A stretch of DNA of 64,000 nt from Candidatus Hydrogenedens sp. (GTDB lineage: Bacteria; Hydrogenedentota; Hydrogenedentia; Hydrogenedentales; CAITNO01), in contig JAAYJV010000151.1 in the NCBI GenBank assembly GCA_012522755.1, positions 1 through 64,000 on the forward strand, written 5' to 3'. Every line of letters begins with the position of its first letter. The stretch's first letter is position 1. The notes beneath the pieces were generated by a model, which made no database searches, was not told the origin of the DNA, and saw nothing but the letters and a program-made list of their open reading frames with translations. The position numbers were made by a program, and so were the translations under genes. Positions 53,529 to 61,723 of the stretch are shown in pieces.

Positions 53529-54761
53529 ATGAAACTTCTGACATTGAAACTGATCGCTCTTGTTGTTTTTCTCGGAGGTGCCCTCAGCCTTGGCCTGGCC
53601 CTCAATCTGGATCAGGCCCAGCAAGTATTTGACCAGTGTCTGGCATACTGGCCTGCTACTGAAGGGGGCGTCCCTTATCTGGGTGTTCCCGGAATTGTCG
53701 TAAGTGCTCTGATTGCACTGATCGCTTTGTATGCCTTTTTCCCGCGTCTGCCATCGGGTAAAAAGAAATACATCACCCGCAGCAGCTCCGAGGGAACAGT
53801 CGTTCTGGAACTCCCGCCTTTGCGCAAGAGCTTGTTGAAAGTCATGCGTACCATGCCGGAAATCGCAAAAATAGACGTGGAACTCCGACCTGATCGCAGC
53901 CGTAAAACAGTCTGTGTCATTGCCAATGTCATCCTCAATAATCGTAAGGATTTTTCTGAGGAAATGAGCGCGACAACGGTTGCCCGTGTTCTGGCCGTCA
54001 CCTGTAAAGAAGTGCTGGGTCTGGAAGAAATCAGTTCCATTGTTGTCAATGTACAGGGCATACGCTTTGATGTGGATGAAACCTGTAAAAAGGTCAGAGC
54101 CCGGGCGGAAAGTCTTGAAACTCCAAAAGAAGAAAGCAGCTGTGAGGAAAGTTCCTCCTCCAAACCTCCGGCCCTTCCCGAAAAAACAGCTGACAGCGAA
54201 GAGACCACTGAAGACAAGGAGCCAGCAGAAGAGACCGCAGCCGATGAGAGCAGTGTGACGACTGAAGACACTGAAACAGCCGCGCGGGACAGTGAGGCAG
54301 CTGAGGCGGAAGCCACTCCCGAATCTGCAGAAGAGGCGCCGGAAGTACAGCAAGCCGTAGCGGAAGAAACTGAAGAGGTGGAAGAGGCACCCGAAGTACA
54401 GGAAGCCGCAGCGGAAGAAACTGAAGAGGTGGAAGAAGCACCCGAAGTACAGGAAGCCGCAGTGGAAGAAACTGAAGAGGTGGAAGAGGCACAGGAAGTG
54501 CAGGAAGCCGTAGCGGAAGAAACTGTTGTGACCGAAGAAGCAGAGGATGATGAAAGCAGTGACAATGCTCCGGCACCTTTGTCCTCTTTCAGCCTGCCGC
54601 CTTTGACAGCAAGAGAAGAAGAGACCCCTCTGGCTGTCGTGGAAACTGCAGATTCCACTGAAGAAGAAGAAGAAGAAGAAGAAGATCTTCCCGATGCACT
54701 TCCCGAAGCCGAAGAAACTTCGGAGACGGATAAGCCTCAGGAAAACAATCCCTATTTATAA
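53529..54761 (+). CDS. AmaP/Asp23-like membrane protein with acidic repeat tail
   Basis: 410 aa with GAGGAG before the ATG. Two transmembrane helices (about 5-27 and 52-72) enclose a short loop. Residues about 80-190 resemble the Asp23/Gls24 domain of AmaP-type proteins (GTVVLELPPLRKSLLKVMRTMPEIAKIDVELRP ... VLAVTCKEVLGLEEISSIVVNVQGIRF). The remaining about 220 residues are strongly acidic and low in complexity, with an 18-residue repeat (EETEEVEEAPEVQEAAAE). AmaP anchors Asp23 at the membrane in Firmicutes; a role in envelope stress here is inference. Confidence 0.7.
   Translation: MKLLTLKLIALVVFLGGALSLGLALNLDQAQQVFDQCLAYWPATEGGVPYLGVPGIVVSALIALIALYAFFPRLPSGKKKYITRSSSEGTVVLELPPLRKSLLKVMRTMPEIAKIDVELRPDRSRKTVCVIANVILNNRKDFSEEMSATTVARVLAVTCKEVLGLEEISSIVVNVQGIRFDVDETCKKVRARAESLETPKEESSCEESSSSKPPALPEKTADSEETTEDKEPAEETAADESSVTTEDTETAARDSEAAEAEATPESAEEAPEVQQAVAEETEEVEEAPEVQEAAAEETEEVEEAPEVQEAAVEETEEVEEAQEVQEAVAEETVVTEEAEDDESSDNAPAPLSSFSLPPLTAREEETPLAVVETADSTEEEEEEEEDLPDALPEAEETSETDKPQENNPYL
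54337..54525 (+). repeat. 54-bp coding tandem repeat (about 3.5 units)
   Basis: Each unit codes for an 18-residue acidic block of EETEEVEEAPEVQEAAAE type. Units differ by few bases, which points to recent expansion. Confidence 0.85.
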
Positions 54762-54815
54762 GAAATCTCGCGTTTTCAACAGTAAGCGAATCATATCCTC
54801 GTCAGAGAGGCTCCA

Positions 54816-55592
54816 ATGGATATAAAACGAATCATCCCCTGTCTGGATGTTGTAGAGGGACGGGTAGTCAAAGGCGTCCAGTTTCTCGGCCTTCGGGATG
54901 CGGGCGACCCTGTGGAAATAGCGCACCGCTATGATGAAGAAGGAGCGGATGAGCTTGTTTTTCTGGATATTCGCGCCACTACGGACAACCGTGCCATCCT
55001 GCTGGACGTGATCAAACGGACGGCGGAAGACTTGCATATTCCCCTTTGTGTTGGCGGCGGCATCCGTACCCTGGAAGATATGGAGCGCATTCTGGATGCA
55101 GGTGCCGGCAAGGTCTCCATCAACACACCGGCCATTGAACGTCCCGATTTCATCAACGAAGCCTCTGCGCGATTCGGTTCCGGCCGTCTCGTTGTGGCTA
55201 TTGATGCCATGGGCCGCAGTGCTGAGGAAGGGGGCGGCTACTTTGTGAAAAGCCATGGAGGCCGCGATGGCGGACGGAGCACTTCTCTGGATCCCGTCAG
55301 CTGGGCACAGGAGGTTGAATCCCGTGGTGCCGGCGAGATTTTATTGACGGCCATGGCACAGGATGGCGTCAAATCAGGATATGATATTCGCCTCACCAGG
55401 CAAGTGGCTGATGCGGTGAAGATCCCGGTCATCGCCAGTGGCGGTGCCGGTACGCTGGAACATTTACGGGCTGCACTTCAGGAAGGCGGCGCTGATGCGG
55501 CACTGGCCGCCTCTATTTTTCATTTTCGTGAATTTACTGTCCGCGAAGCCAAGGAATACCTGAAAGAAAAAGGGGTATCCGTCCGCTTGTAA
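54816..55592 (+). CDS. hisF: Imidazole glycerol phosphate synthase subunit HisF
   Basis: 258 aa (beta/alpha)8 barrel cyclase. The catalytic aspartates lie in [15 protein letters not shown] (Asp11 type) and VVAIDAMGR (Asp130 type). Phosphate sites are [13 protein letters not shown] and [11 protein letters not shown]. It works with HisH, which supplies ammonia and is not in the window. AGAGG precedes the ATG. It stands between the AmaP-like gene and trpE without other his genes. Confidence 0.96.
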   Translation: MDIKRIIPCLDVVEGRVVKGVQFLGLRDAGDPVEIAHRYDEEGADELVFLDIRATTDNRAILLDVIKRTAEDLHIPLCVGGGIRTLEDMERILDAGAGKVSINTPAIERPDFINEASARFGSGRLVVAIDAMGRSAEEGGGYFVKSHGGRDGGRSTSLDPVSWAQEVESRGAGEILLTAMAQDGVKSGYDIRLTRQVADAVKIPVIASGGAGTLEHLRAALQEGGADAALAASIFHFREFTVREAKEYLKEKGVSVRL

Positions 55593-55626
55593 TTTCCCGA
55601 GTTCAAACCAAAGAGGATCTTCTTTC

Positions 55627-55662
55627 ATGAAAGGGCTCGAACAACACATGCGCCGATGGTGA
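55627..55662 (+). CDS. Possible trp leader peptide
   Basis: An 11-codon frame, MKGLEQHMRRW, whose only Trp codon is the last before TGA; AGAGGA lies upstream. It ends 93 bp before trpE. Directly after it, GTCGGG (55693-55698) can pair with either CCCGGC at 55675-55680 or CCCGGC at 55709-55714. This alternative pairing is what an attenuator would need. A single Trp codon and no U-run make the call tentative. Confidence 0.35.
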   Translation: MKGLEQHMRRW

Positions 55663-55674
55663 TGCACAGCTCTC

Positions 55675-55714
55675 CCCGGCTCTTTTATTTCTGTCGGGAA
55701 GAAATCGGCCCGGC
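55675..55714 (+). promoter_or_regulatory. Candidate mutually exclusive hairpins upstream of trpE
   Basis: Stem 1 is CCCGGC (55675-55680) with GTCGGG (55693-55698), loop 12 nt. Stem 2 is the same GTCGGG with CCCGGC (55709-55714), loop 10 nt. GCCGAT at 55652-55657, overlapping the Trp codon, can also pair with ATCGGC at 55704-55709. Neither stem is followed by a T-run, so control would have to be rho-dependent or translational. Confidence 0.3.
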
Positions 55715-55755
55715 ATCCAGGTTGTTGTATTTCGTAACCTTGAGGAACCCTTTCC

Positions 55756-57243
55756 ATGTTAATCCCTTCTCTTGATGACTTCCGACGTCTGGCTCACGAC
55801 CAGGCCATTATCCCTGTGTACAAAGAAATTCTGGCTGATCTGGAAACTCCTGTTACAGCCTATTTGAAACTTTCGCGGCACAGCAACTGCTCTTTTCTTC
55901 TCGAAAGCGTGGAAAAGGCCGAGAATATAGGGCAATATTCCTTCATCGGTGCCAATCCTTCCACCATTTTCCGTTCCAAAGGAGAAGAAGGGGTGCTCAT
56001 CCATGAGGGAGTGGAACATCCCTTCACATCGGCCCGGCCTCTTGATGAACTCCGGCGCTATATGGATCAGTACAAGCCGGTATCCATTCCGGGGCTTCCG
56101 GCTTTTCATGGCGGCGCCGTGGGGTATATCTCCTATGATGAGGTGCGCCATTTTGAAAAACTCCCTGATGAGAATCCGGATACGCTGGGCTTGCCCGATC
56201 TTTATTTCGTCATTACCGATACAATTCTTATTTTTGATCATGTGAACAACAAGATCAAGATCGTGTCCAATGCCCATGTACAAGGCGATGCCGATGCGGT
56301 TTATAACGAAGCATCCCGCAAAATCTCTGAGATTGAAGAGCGTCTCCGCGGTCCTCTGGTTGTGTCTATGGAACGGCTGCACAGTGCGCCGGAAGAAGCC
56401 TGCATAGAATCCAACTTCAGCCGGGAAGACTTCTGCGAAGCTGTGGAGAAGGCACGCAACTACATCCGCCAGGGCGACATCTTTCAGGTCGTCCTCTCAC
56501 AACGCTTCAAACGTCAGGTGGGTGTGAGTCCCACCAACCTCTATCGTGCTCTGCGTTGCATCAACCCCTCCCCTTATATGCTGCTGCTCCAGTTTCCGGA
56601 GTTTGCTCTGGTCGGTTCCAGTCCGGAAGTGATGACTCAGGTCAAAGGCGACCGCGCAATGCTGCGCCCCATAGCGGGTACACGCCCTCGGGGCGCCACA
56701 GCGGAAGAAGATCTGATCCTGGAAGAGGAATTGCTCGCCGATGAAAAAGAAATTGCCGAGCACGTCATGCTTGTTGATCTGGGCCGAAACGATCTGGGAA
56801 AAATCAGCGAGCCCGGTACTGTGGATCCCGTTGCCAACAAATATATGGTTATAGAACGGTATTCCCATGTCATGCACATTGTAAGTGAGGTTGTGGGTAC
56901 ATTGAAGGAAGACTGTTCCGCCTTTGATGCATTGGCCGCAACCTTCCCCATGGGTACGGTGAGCGGTGCGCCCAAAATCCGGGCCATGGAAATTATTGAT
57001 GAGCTGGAACCGGAACGGCGGGGCCCCTATGCCGGCGGTTGTGGAAGCATCTCTTATTCCGGCGATATGGACACCTGCATTCTTATCCGCACCATGATCG
57101 TCAAAGACGGGTATGCCTATATACAGGCCGGTGCCGGCATTGTCCATGACAGCAAAGGGGAAACAGAATATGACGAGACAGTCAACAAAGCCAAAGCGCT
57201 GATGAAAGCAGTGGATTTCGCGGAAAAAGGCCTGGAACCATGA
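55756..57243 (+). CDS. trpE: Anthranilate synthase component I
   Basis: 495 aa. It turns chorismate and ammonia into anthranilate. The tryptophan-feedback site LLESVE is present near residue 50 (SFLLESVEKAENIGQYSFIG), which separates it from PabB. The chorismate-binding core includes GDIFQVVLSQRFKRQ, NPSPYMLLLQFPEFALVGSSPE, RPIAGTRPRGATAEED, EHVMLVDLGRNDLG and GTVSGAPKIRAMEIIDELEP. GAGGAA precedes the ATG. It overlaps trpG by 4 bp. Confidence 0.96.
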   Translation: MLIPSLDDFRRLAHDQAIIPVYKEILADLETPVTAYLKLSRHSNCSFLLESVEKAENIGQYSFIGANPSTIFRSKGEEGVLIHEGVEHPFTSARPLDELRRYMDQYKPVSIPGLPAFHGGAVGYISYDEVRHFEKLPDENPDTLGLPDLYFVITDTILIFDHVNNKIKIVSNAHVQGDADAVYNEASRKISEIEERLRGPLVVSMERLHSAPEEACIESNFSREDFCEAVEKARNYIRQGDIFQVVLSQRFKRQVGVSPTNLYRALRCINPSPYMLLLQFPEFALVGSSPEVMTQVKGDRAMLRPIAGTRPRGATAEEDLILEEELLADEKEIAEHVMLVDLGRNDLGKISEPGTVDPVANKYMVIERYSHVMHIVSEVVGTLKEDCSAFDALAATFPMGTVSGAPKIRAMEIIDELEPERRGPYAGGCGSISYSGDMDTCILIRTMIVKDGYAYIQAGAGIVHDSKGETEYDETVNKAKALMKAVDFAEKGLEP

Positions 57244-57827
57244 TTATCATCATCGACAACTACGATTCTTTCACCTACAATCTGCTTCAGCCTCTGGCCG
57301 ATGTGGAAAAGGATATCCGTGTTTTCCGGAATGACGCCCTGTCTGTGGCTGATCTCAGGGCTTTGAATCCGGAAAAGATAATCATTTCGTCGGGCCCCGG
57401 ATCCGTGGAAGGAGCAGGTATTTCCCTCTCTGTCGTTCAGGAACTTGCTGCAGAAATCCCTGTACTGGGTATTTCACTGGGCCATCATTGTATCGCCAGG
57501 GCTTTCGGATCAACGCTTCTCCCGGCTGATCCCATCATGCACGGCAAAAGATGTGAGATTTTCCACCAGAGCACTTCCCTGTTCCAGGAGCTGCCGTCGC
57601 CCTTCAGAGCCACCTGTTATCACTCACAAGTTGTTGACGCAATTACACTTCCACAAGATCTGGAGATTATTGCCCAGGCGGCCGATAGCACGATCATGGC
57701 TGTCGCACACCGACGTTTTCCACTTGTGGGTTTACAGTTTCATCCTGAAAGTATTGAGACTGAATGGGGCACCCTTCTTTTGCGTAATTTTATGACCAGC
57801 CGGCCGTCGGAACCTCTGGTATACTGA
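57240..57827 (+). CDS. trpG: Anthranilate synthase component II (TrpG/PabA type) with Cys-to-Ser at the nucleophile
   Basis: 195 aa class I glutamine amidotransferase. The fold and partner motifs are intact (IIDNYDSFTYNLLQ, ISSGPGSVEGAG, IMHGK, LQFHPESIETEWG with His168 and Glu170). The nucleophile elbow, normally GVCLGHQ, reads GISLGHHC: Ser79 (TCA) replaces the catalytic cysteine and His replaces Gln, with a cysteine four residues after the serine. Glutaminase activity is probably lost or altered; TrpE alone can use ammonia. Overlap with trpE shows they are co-expressed. Confidence 0.93.
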   Translation: MIIIIDNYDSFTYNLLQPLADVEKDIRVFRNDALSVADLRALNPEKIIISSGPGSVEGAGISLSVVQELAAEIPVLGISLGHHCIARAFGSTLLPADPIMHGKRCEIFHQSTSLFQELPSPFRATCYHSQVVDAITLPQDLEIIAQAADSTIMAVAHRRFPLVGLQFHPESIETEWGTLLLRNFMTSRPSEPLVY

Positions 57828-57945
57828 AAAGAGCCGGGGAGCCGATAAACAGCCGAATAAAATGAATGAAAGGCCCTCCCCTTCGTCTGGTTAGATGAAA
57901 GCAGAGGAAGAACCTTCTGCTACAATTTGAATGGAGGACATCATC

Positions 57946-60537
57946 ATGAGATCACGCACCCCCCGCCTTTTCATCATGGCTGTGGCTCTGATCTTTGTTT
58001 TTTCCGCCTATGGAGCCGATGATTTTGTTGTTCACGGCCGTGTCAGCTTTGACACAGGTGGTTTTCTGGTCAAAAACAGCAGCGAAGACGACTGGGCTCT
58101 GGCTGCTGTCAATACAATGATCATGCCCGGCGACACGGTCTGGGTAGATGAGGAAGGAACGGCTGAAATCGAATTTCCCGATTCCTCCTTCCTGCGTATG
58201 GTTGATGGCAGCAAGGCGGAAGTGACAAGTCTCCCGCCCAATGCCCTGCTTCGCGGCTGGCTGGGTTCCTTTTATGTGCATCGTCTTGCCCGCAGCCAGG
58301 GCGCCTTTACCATGATCACGCCAGCGGCAACGCTTGTGGTCGCTCCCGATTCCATGGTTCGCCTGGATATCGACCATGAAGGCAGCGTAGTCGTTTCCGT
58401 ACGCTGGGGCAGCGCAACCATCCACACGCAGGACAACAACCAGATCACGGCCACGGAATCCACCAGGGTCTGGATCGATCCCGGATTCCTGCCCTCAGAT
58501 CCTGTTCTCTTCGATCGCGCTGAAAGCGATAACTTCGACAACTGGAACAATGACCGTGCTCGCATGCTGGCTGAAGGATCACAGACCATTCCCAGAGAGA
58601 TCTATGCGGAAGCGACTCCCAGTGTGGGATCCTATGATCTTGCCCGCTATGGCGACTGGGTACAAGTGGACAATCAGACTTACTGGCGACCCACGGCCGT
58701 CGTTGATTATGTGCCCTACCGTTATGGATACTGGAACTATGTACCGGCCTGTGGTCACGTCTGGGTGGATGAATATCCCTTCGGTTACTTCACAAGCCAC
58801 TATGGCCGCTGGCGGCACACAGCCACCTATGGCTGGATCTGGTCCTACAACTCCATATGGAGCCCCGCCTGGGTTGCCTCGGTTCATGTTTCCGGCTACC
58901 ATCTCTGGGCACCCGTTGACTACTACCATCGCCCTGTGATTGTAACGGGCAGCACCTTCTTCTCCGTCGGAGGCGTATCCTTCTGCAGCTACGGAACCAG
59001 CTATGTTTCCTCCTCCTACCTCTATGGAGGCGCAGGTTATATCGGTGTGCCCAACACGACCATCATCAATGTTTTCACCTCGGCACCTGTACGCGATGTT
59101 CACGTGTGGAATCTGAGCCCCCATTCGCACAGACGCCCTTCAGTGCCCTGGAGCAGCGCCGTTTCCTCGCAAAGACGGGATTATAATCCCAGACGGTCCA
59201 TACGTGGAGTGCAAAGCGATTCCAACCGAAGCCTGCTCGCCTCAGAACGTATAGGGCGGCTGGAAAGAAGCATGGGACGCGACAGTTTCGCCCCACGGCG
59301 ACAACAGGGTGCGACAACAGCCTCAACACGAACAAACATTCAGAACCGGAACGCCAATGCACCGGCAAGAACAATTCGGATGAATCAGACCGAGCAGACT
59401 TACAGATCCCGGGACAATCAGCAGGCCGGTCGCGATAGCAGCAGCCGGACCCTGGTCCCTGAAAGCACCCGTCTGGGTCGTGCACCTCTGAGCAGCACTG
59501 ACCGACAGGGCGGCACGGAAACACGACCAGTCCGTGGCACCGCAGACCGGTCGGGAACGGGTGAATCCGGTACAGGACGAACACCACGGAGCGGCGGCGT
59601 ACGGGAAAATCCCGCCAATGTAGCCGTTCGCGATCTCGATTCCTCGGCACCGGCACCGCGTGGCAGCAGCCAGATTCAGCGTACACCGGCCAGAGATCGA
59701 CAACCGGCCGACAGTGGTTCGGCAAGAGGTCAGAGCCGTACAGCCCCGGATAATGCCGCACCAGCTACTCCACGCAGTGGCGGTGAAGGACGCACTCCCG
59801 CTACACGTCCGGCACCAACAACAACCAGGACTGCGCCCGCTACACGCCCGGCACCAACCACAACAAGAACTGCTCCGGCGCCGGCAACACGCCCGGCACC
59901 AACCACAACCAGAACAGCTCCGGCGCCGACAACACGCCCTGCGCCCACGACAACCAGAACAGCTCCGGCGCCGACAACACGCCCTGCGCCCACGACAACC
60001 AGAACAGCTCCGGCACCGGTAACACGCCCTGCGCCCACGACAACCAGGACAGCACCGGCTCCCGCAACACGCCCGGCTCCGACTGCAGCGCCCAGAGCTC
60101 AGGCTCCAGCACCGTCTGTGCGGTCCATGCCGACACCCAGTGCTCCGCGGATGGCCCCTTCTCCGGCTCCATCTGTGCGGTCCATGCCGACACCCAGTGC
60201 TCCGCGGATAGCCCCTTCTCCGACACCATCTGTGCGATCCATGCCGACACCCAGTGCTCCGCGGATGGCCCCTTCTCCGGCTCCATCCGGGCGCTCCATG
60301 TCGGTACCCAGTGTTCCGCGGATGGCTCCTTCTCCGGCACCGTCCGTGCGGTCCATGCCGGCACCGAGTGCTCCTCGGGGATTTTCGGCTCCTTCTGTGG
60401 GTTCCCGTTCAGCTCCAAGTGCTCCCCGGGGCTTTTCAACCCCCTCCGTCCGCTCCGCACCGAGTGCTCCGCGGGGATTTTCCGCTCCTTCGGTTCGATC
60501 GGCCCCTTCAGGCGGCATGAGCCGAGGCCGACGCTGA
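57946..60537 (+). CDS. Exported FecR / DUF6600 protein with Pro-rich repeat tail
   Basis: 863 aa from the ATG at 57946 (GGAGG upstream; an in-frame ATG at 57931 lacks a site). Signal peptide RLFIMAVALIFVFSAYGAD. Residues about 20-180 are FecR-like (GDTVWVDEEGTAEIEFPDSSFLRM, FTMITPAATLVVAPDSMVRLD). Residues about 220-330 have the Trp/Tyr-rich DUF6600 pattern (YGDWVQVDNQTYWRP, YRYGYWNYVPACGHVWVDEYPFGYFTSHYGRW). From about 370 on it is basic, disordered and repetitive: 15-residue RPAPTTTRTAPAP units, then 20-residue APSVRSMPTPSAPRMAPSP units. Probably an envelope or surface scaffold; function unknown. Confidence 0.85.
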   Translation: MRSRTPRLFIMAVALIFVFSAYGADDFVVHGRVSFDTGGFLVKNSSEDDWALAAVNTMIMPGDTVWVDEEGTAEIEFPDSSFLRMVDGSKAEVTSLPPNALLRGWLGSFYVHRLARSQGAFTMITPAATLVVAPDSMVRLDIDHEGSVVVSVRWGSATIHTQDNNQITATESTRVWIDPGFLPSDPVLFDRAESDNFDNWNNDRARMLAEGSQTIPREIYAEATPSVGSYDLARYGDWVQVDNQTYWRPTAVVDYVPYRYGYWNYVPACGHVWVDEYPFGYFTSHYGRWRHTATYGWIWSYNSIWSPAWVASVHVSGYHLWAPVDYYHRPVIVTGSTFFSVGGVSFCSYGTSYVSSSYLYGGAGYIGVPNTTIINVFTSAPVRDVHVWNLSPHSHRRPSVPWSSAVSSQRRDYNPRRSIRGVQSDSNRSLLASERIGRLERSMGRDSFAPRRQQGATTASTRTNIQNRNANAPARTIRMNQTEQTYRSRDNQQAGRDSSSRTLVPESTRLGRAPLSSTDRQGGTETRPVRGTADRSGTGESGTGRTPRSGGVRENPANVAVRDLDSSAPAPRGSSQIQRTPARDRQPADSGSARGQSRTAPDNAAPATPRSGGEGRTPATRPAPTTTRTAPATRPAPTTTRTAPAPATRPAPTTTRTAPAPTTRPAPTTTRTAPAPTTRPAPTTTRTAPAPVTRPAPTTTRTAPAPATRPAPTAAPRAQAPAPSVRSMPTPSAPRMAPSPAPSVRSMPTPSAPRIAPSPTPSVRSMPTPSAPRMAPSPAPSGRSMSVPSVPRMAPSPAPSVRSMPAPSAPRGFSAPSVGSRSAPSAPRGFSTPSVRSAPSAPRGFSAPSVRSAPSGGMSRGRR
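59800..60095 (+). repeat. 45-bp coding tandem repeat (about 6-7 units)
   Basis: Codes for RPAPTTTRTAPAP-type units in the tail of the FecR/DUF6600 protein. The first two copies are 6 bp shorter (missing 'ccggcg'-type codons), which shows unit-length variation. Confidence 0.88.
60106..60375 (+). repeat. 60-bp coding tandem repeat (about 4.5 units)
   Basis: Codes for APSVRSMPTPSAPRMAPSP-type units. It is followed by a related shorter SAPRGFSAPSVRS repeat to the end of the gene. Confidence 0.88.
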
Positions 60538-60591
60538 TCCTTCACAGGAAAGAAGCCTGTGAACCATCCACACTTCAGAGGAGAAAACAAA

Positions 60592-61497
60592 ATGCGCAAT
60601 TTCAAAACTTTACAATTCATACTCCCGGCCCTGCTTCTGACCATGTTGCTGTCTGGTTGTCCGAAAGAAATAGTTTCTGACTATGAACGCGGCTTTTTTA
60701 TCGGTTTTTTAAATGACGATGAATACTGGAAAGGCTTTGATGACAGCTTTGAGACACTACCGGACGGCCCCATATGGTATTCCGGCTCACTGATCCCGTG
60801 GTTTGACGATGACAGCTATGATGCCGGGTACTGGGATGGGGTCTGGTATGCCTATAACGACGGCTACTTCGTCTGCTACGACTATGGCTTCATCATAGGC
60901 TTCAGCGAAGGCTATGATGCTGCTTATCAGAGCAATTGGATCACTTTCCTTCTGAGCGACTATCATCCTGAATATCTGGATGGGAGTTTTGAAGATGGCT
61001 ATAACGACGGTTTTTCGGAAGGAAGTGTTTTCGGTGCCGATGACTACAAATACAAACGCTCTTTTGACTGGGAATATGCTCTGGCGGATTACAGAGACTG
61101 GGTTGATGTATATCTGGACGAAGTGGGCTTCGGCACGGGAGAGTGGGGTGATGTATATCTTTATGAATGGGGTACTGATCCCAATGAGTTTTACAAGTCC
61201 GCAAAGGGGATGAAAAAATCAGATCTGACCCGCCGCATTTCCCAGCCAGGTGCTGAAGGGCGCAGCATCCGTGCAAAGCGGAACATCCAAAAATCCAGTG
61301 TGAATGCTTCCAAGGTAACATCGAAAGAGTTTGAAGTTCCTGTAATCAGTTACCGTGAATTAAGCAACAATGTGAAAAACTCCATGGAACGACGGGCTTT
61401 TTATGATGACAGAAGACAGGGACAGACAAGCCGTCTCACCACCACTCGTGCAGAGCGAATTTTAAAATACCAGCGACTCATGCAGCCAGTCGAGTGA
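60592..61497 (+). CDS. Lipoprotein with Gly/aromatic repeat domain
   Basis: 301 aa from the ATG at 60592 (AGAGGAG upstream). Signal sequence with lipobox LLLTMLLSGC. The mature part repeats a Gly-Tyr/Phe-x-x-Gly-Phe/Tyr pattern (YERGFFIGFL, YDAGYWDGVWYAYNDGYF, YGFIIGFSEGYDAAY, FEDGYNDGFSEG) and is very acidic; the C-terminal about 90 residues are basic and helical. I know no family. It follows the FecR/DUF6600 gene after 54 bp and is probably its partner at the envelope. Confidence 0.8.
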   Translation: MRNFKTLQFILPALLLTMLLSGCPKEIVSDYERGFFIGFLNDDEYWKGFDDSFETLPDGPIWYSGSLIPWFDDDSYDAGYWDGVWYAYNDGYFVCYDYGFIIGFSEGYDAAYQSNWITFLLSDYHPEYLDGSFEDGYNDGFSEGSVFGADDYKYKRSFDWEYALADYRDWVDVYLDEVGFGTGEWGDVYLYEWGTDPNEFYKSAKGMKKSDLTRRISQPGAEGRSIRAKRNIQKSSVNASKVTSKEFEVPVISYRELSNNVKNSMERRAFYDDRRQGQTSRLTTTRAERILKYQRLMQPVE

Positions 61498-61723
61498 CAA
61501 TGAAACATTTTCTCTCCTCCATTGTATAGTTCCAAGCGTATCCGGCTGTAAACTGCGACTGTTTACAGCCGGATACACAAGCCTCTCAGAATCAGCCGAT
61601 CAGGACAGATGAGGCAACTTACAACTTAAGTTTGGCTTGGAATTTTCATCCCCAACTCCCTTCTCGATCAGGACTTCTCTGTCACCAGTTCCAACCGATT
61701 TCACTCAATTCAGGAGCAAGCCC
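61498..61723. other. Spacer with a strong perfect hairpin
   Basis: 226 bp. The main feature is the 16-bp inverted repeat at 61538-61576, listed separately. AGGAGC at about 61711 is the ribosome-binding site of the next gene. Confidence 0.5.
61538..61576 (+). terminator. Perfect 16-bp hairpin after the lipoprotein gene
   Basis: GTATCCGGCTGTAAAC and its exact complement GTTTACAGCCGGATAC with a 7-nt loop. It stands 40 bp after the lipoprotein stop. No T-run follows, so it may stabilise the mRNA end, act in rho-dependent termination or bind a regulator of the next gene. Confidence 0.5.

Noticed and set aside
53675-54658. A 327-codon Ser/Ala-rich minus-strand frame
   Set aside because: It is the antisense of the Glu-rich AmaP-like tail, whose GAA/GAG codons read as Ser/Phe-type codons in reverse.
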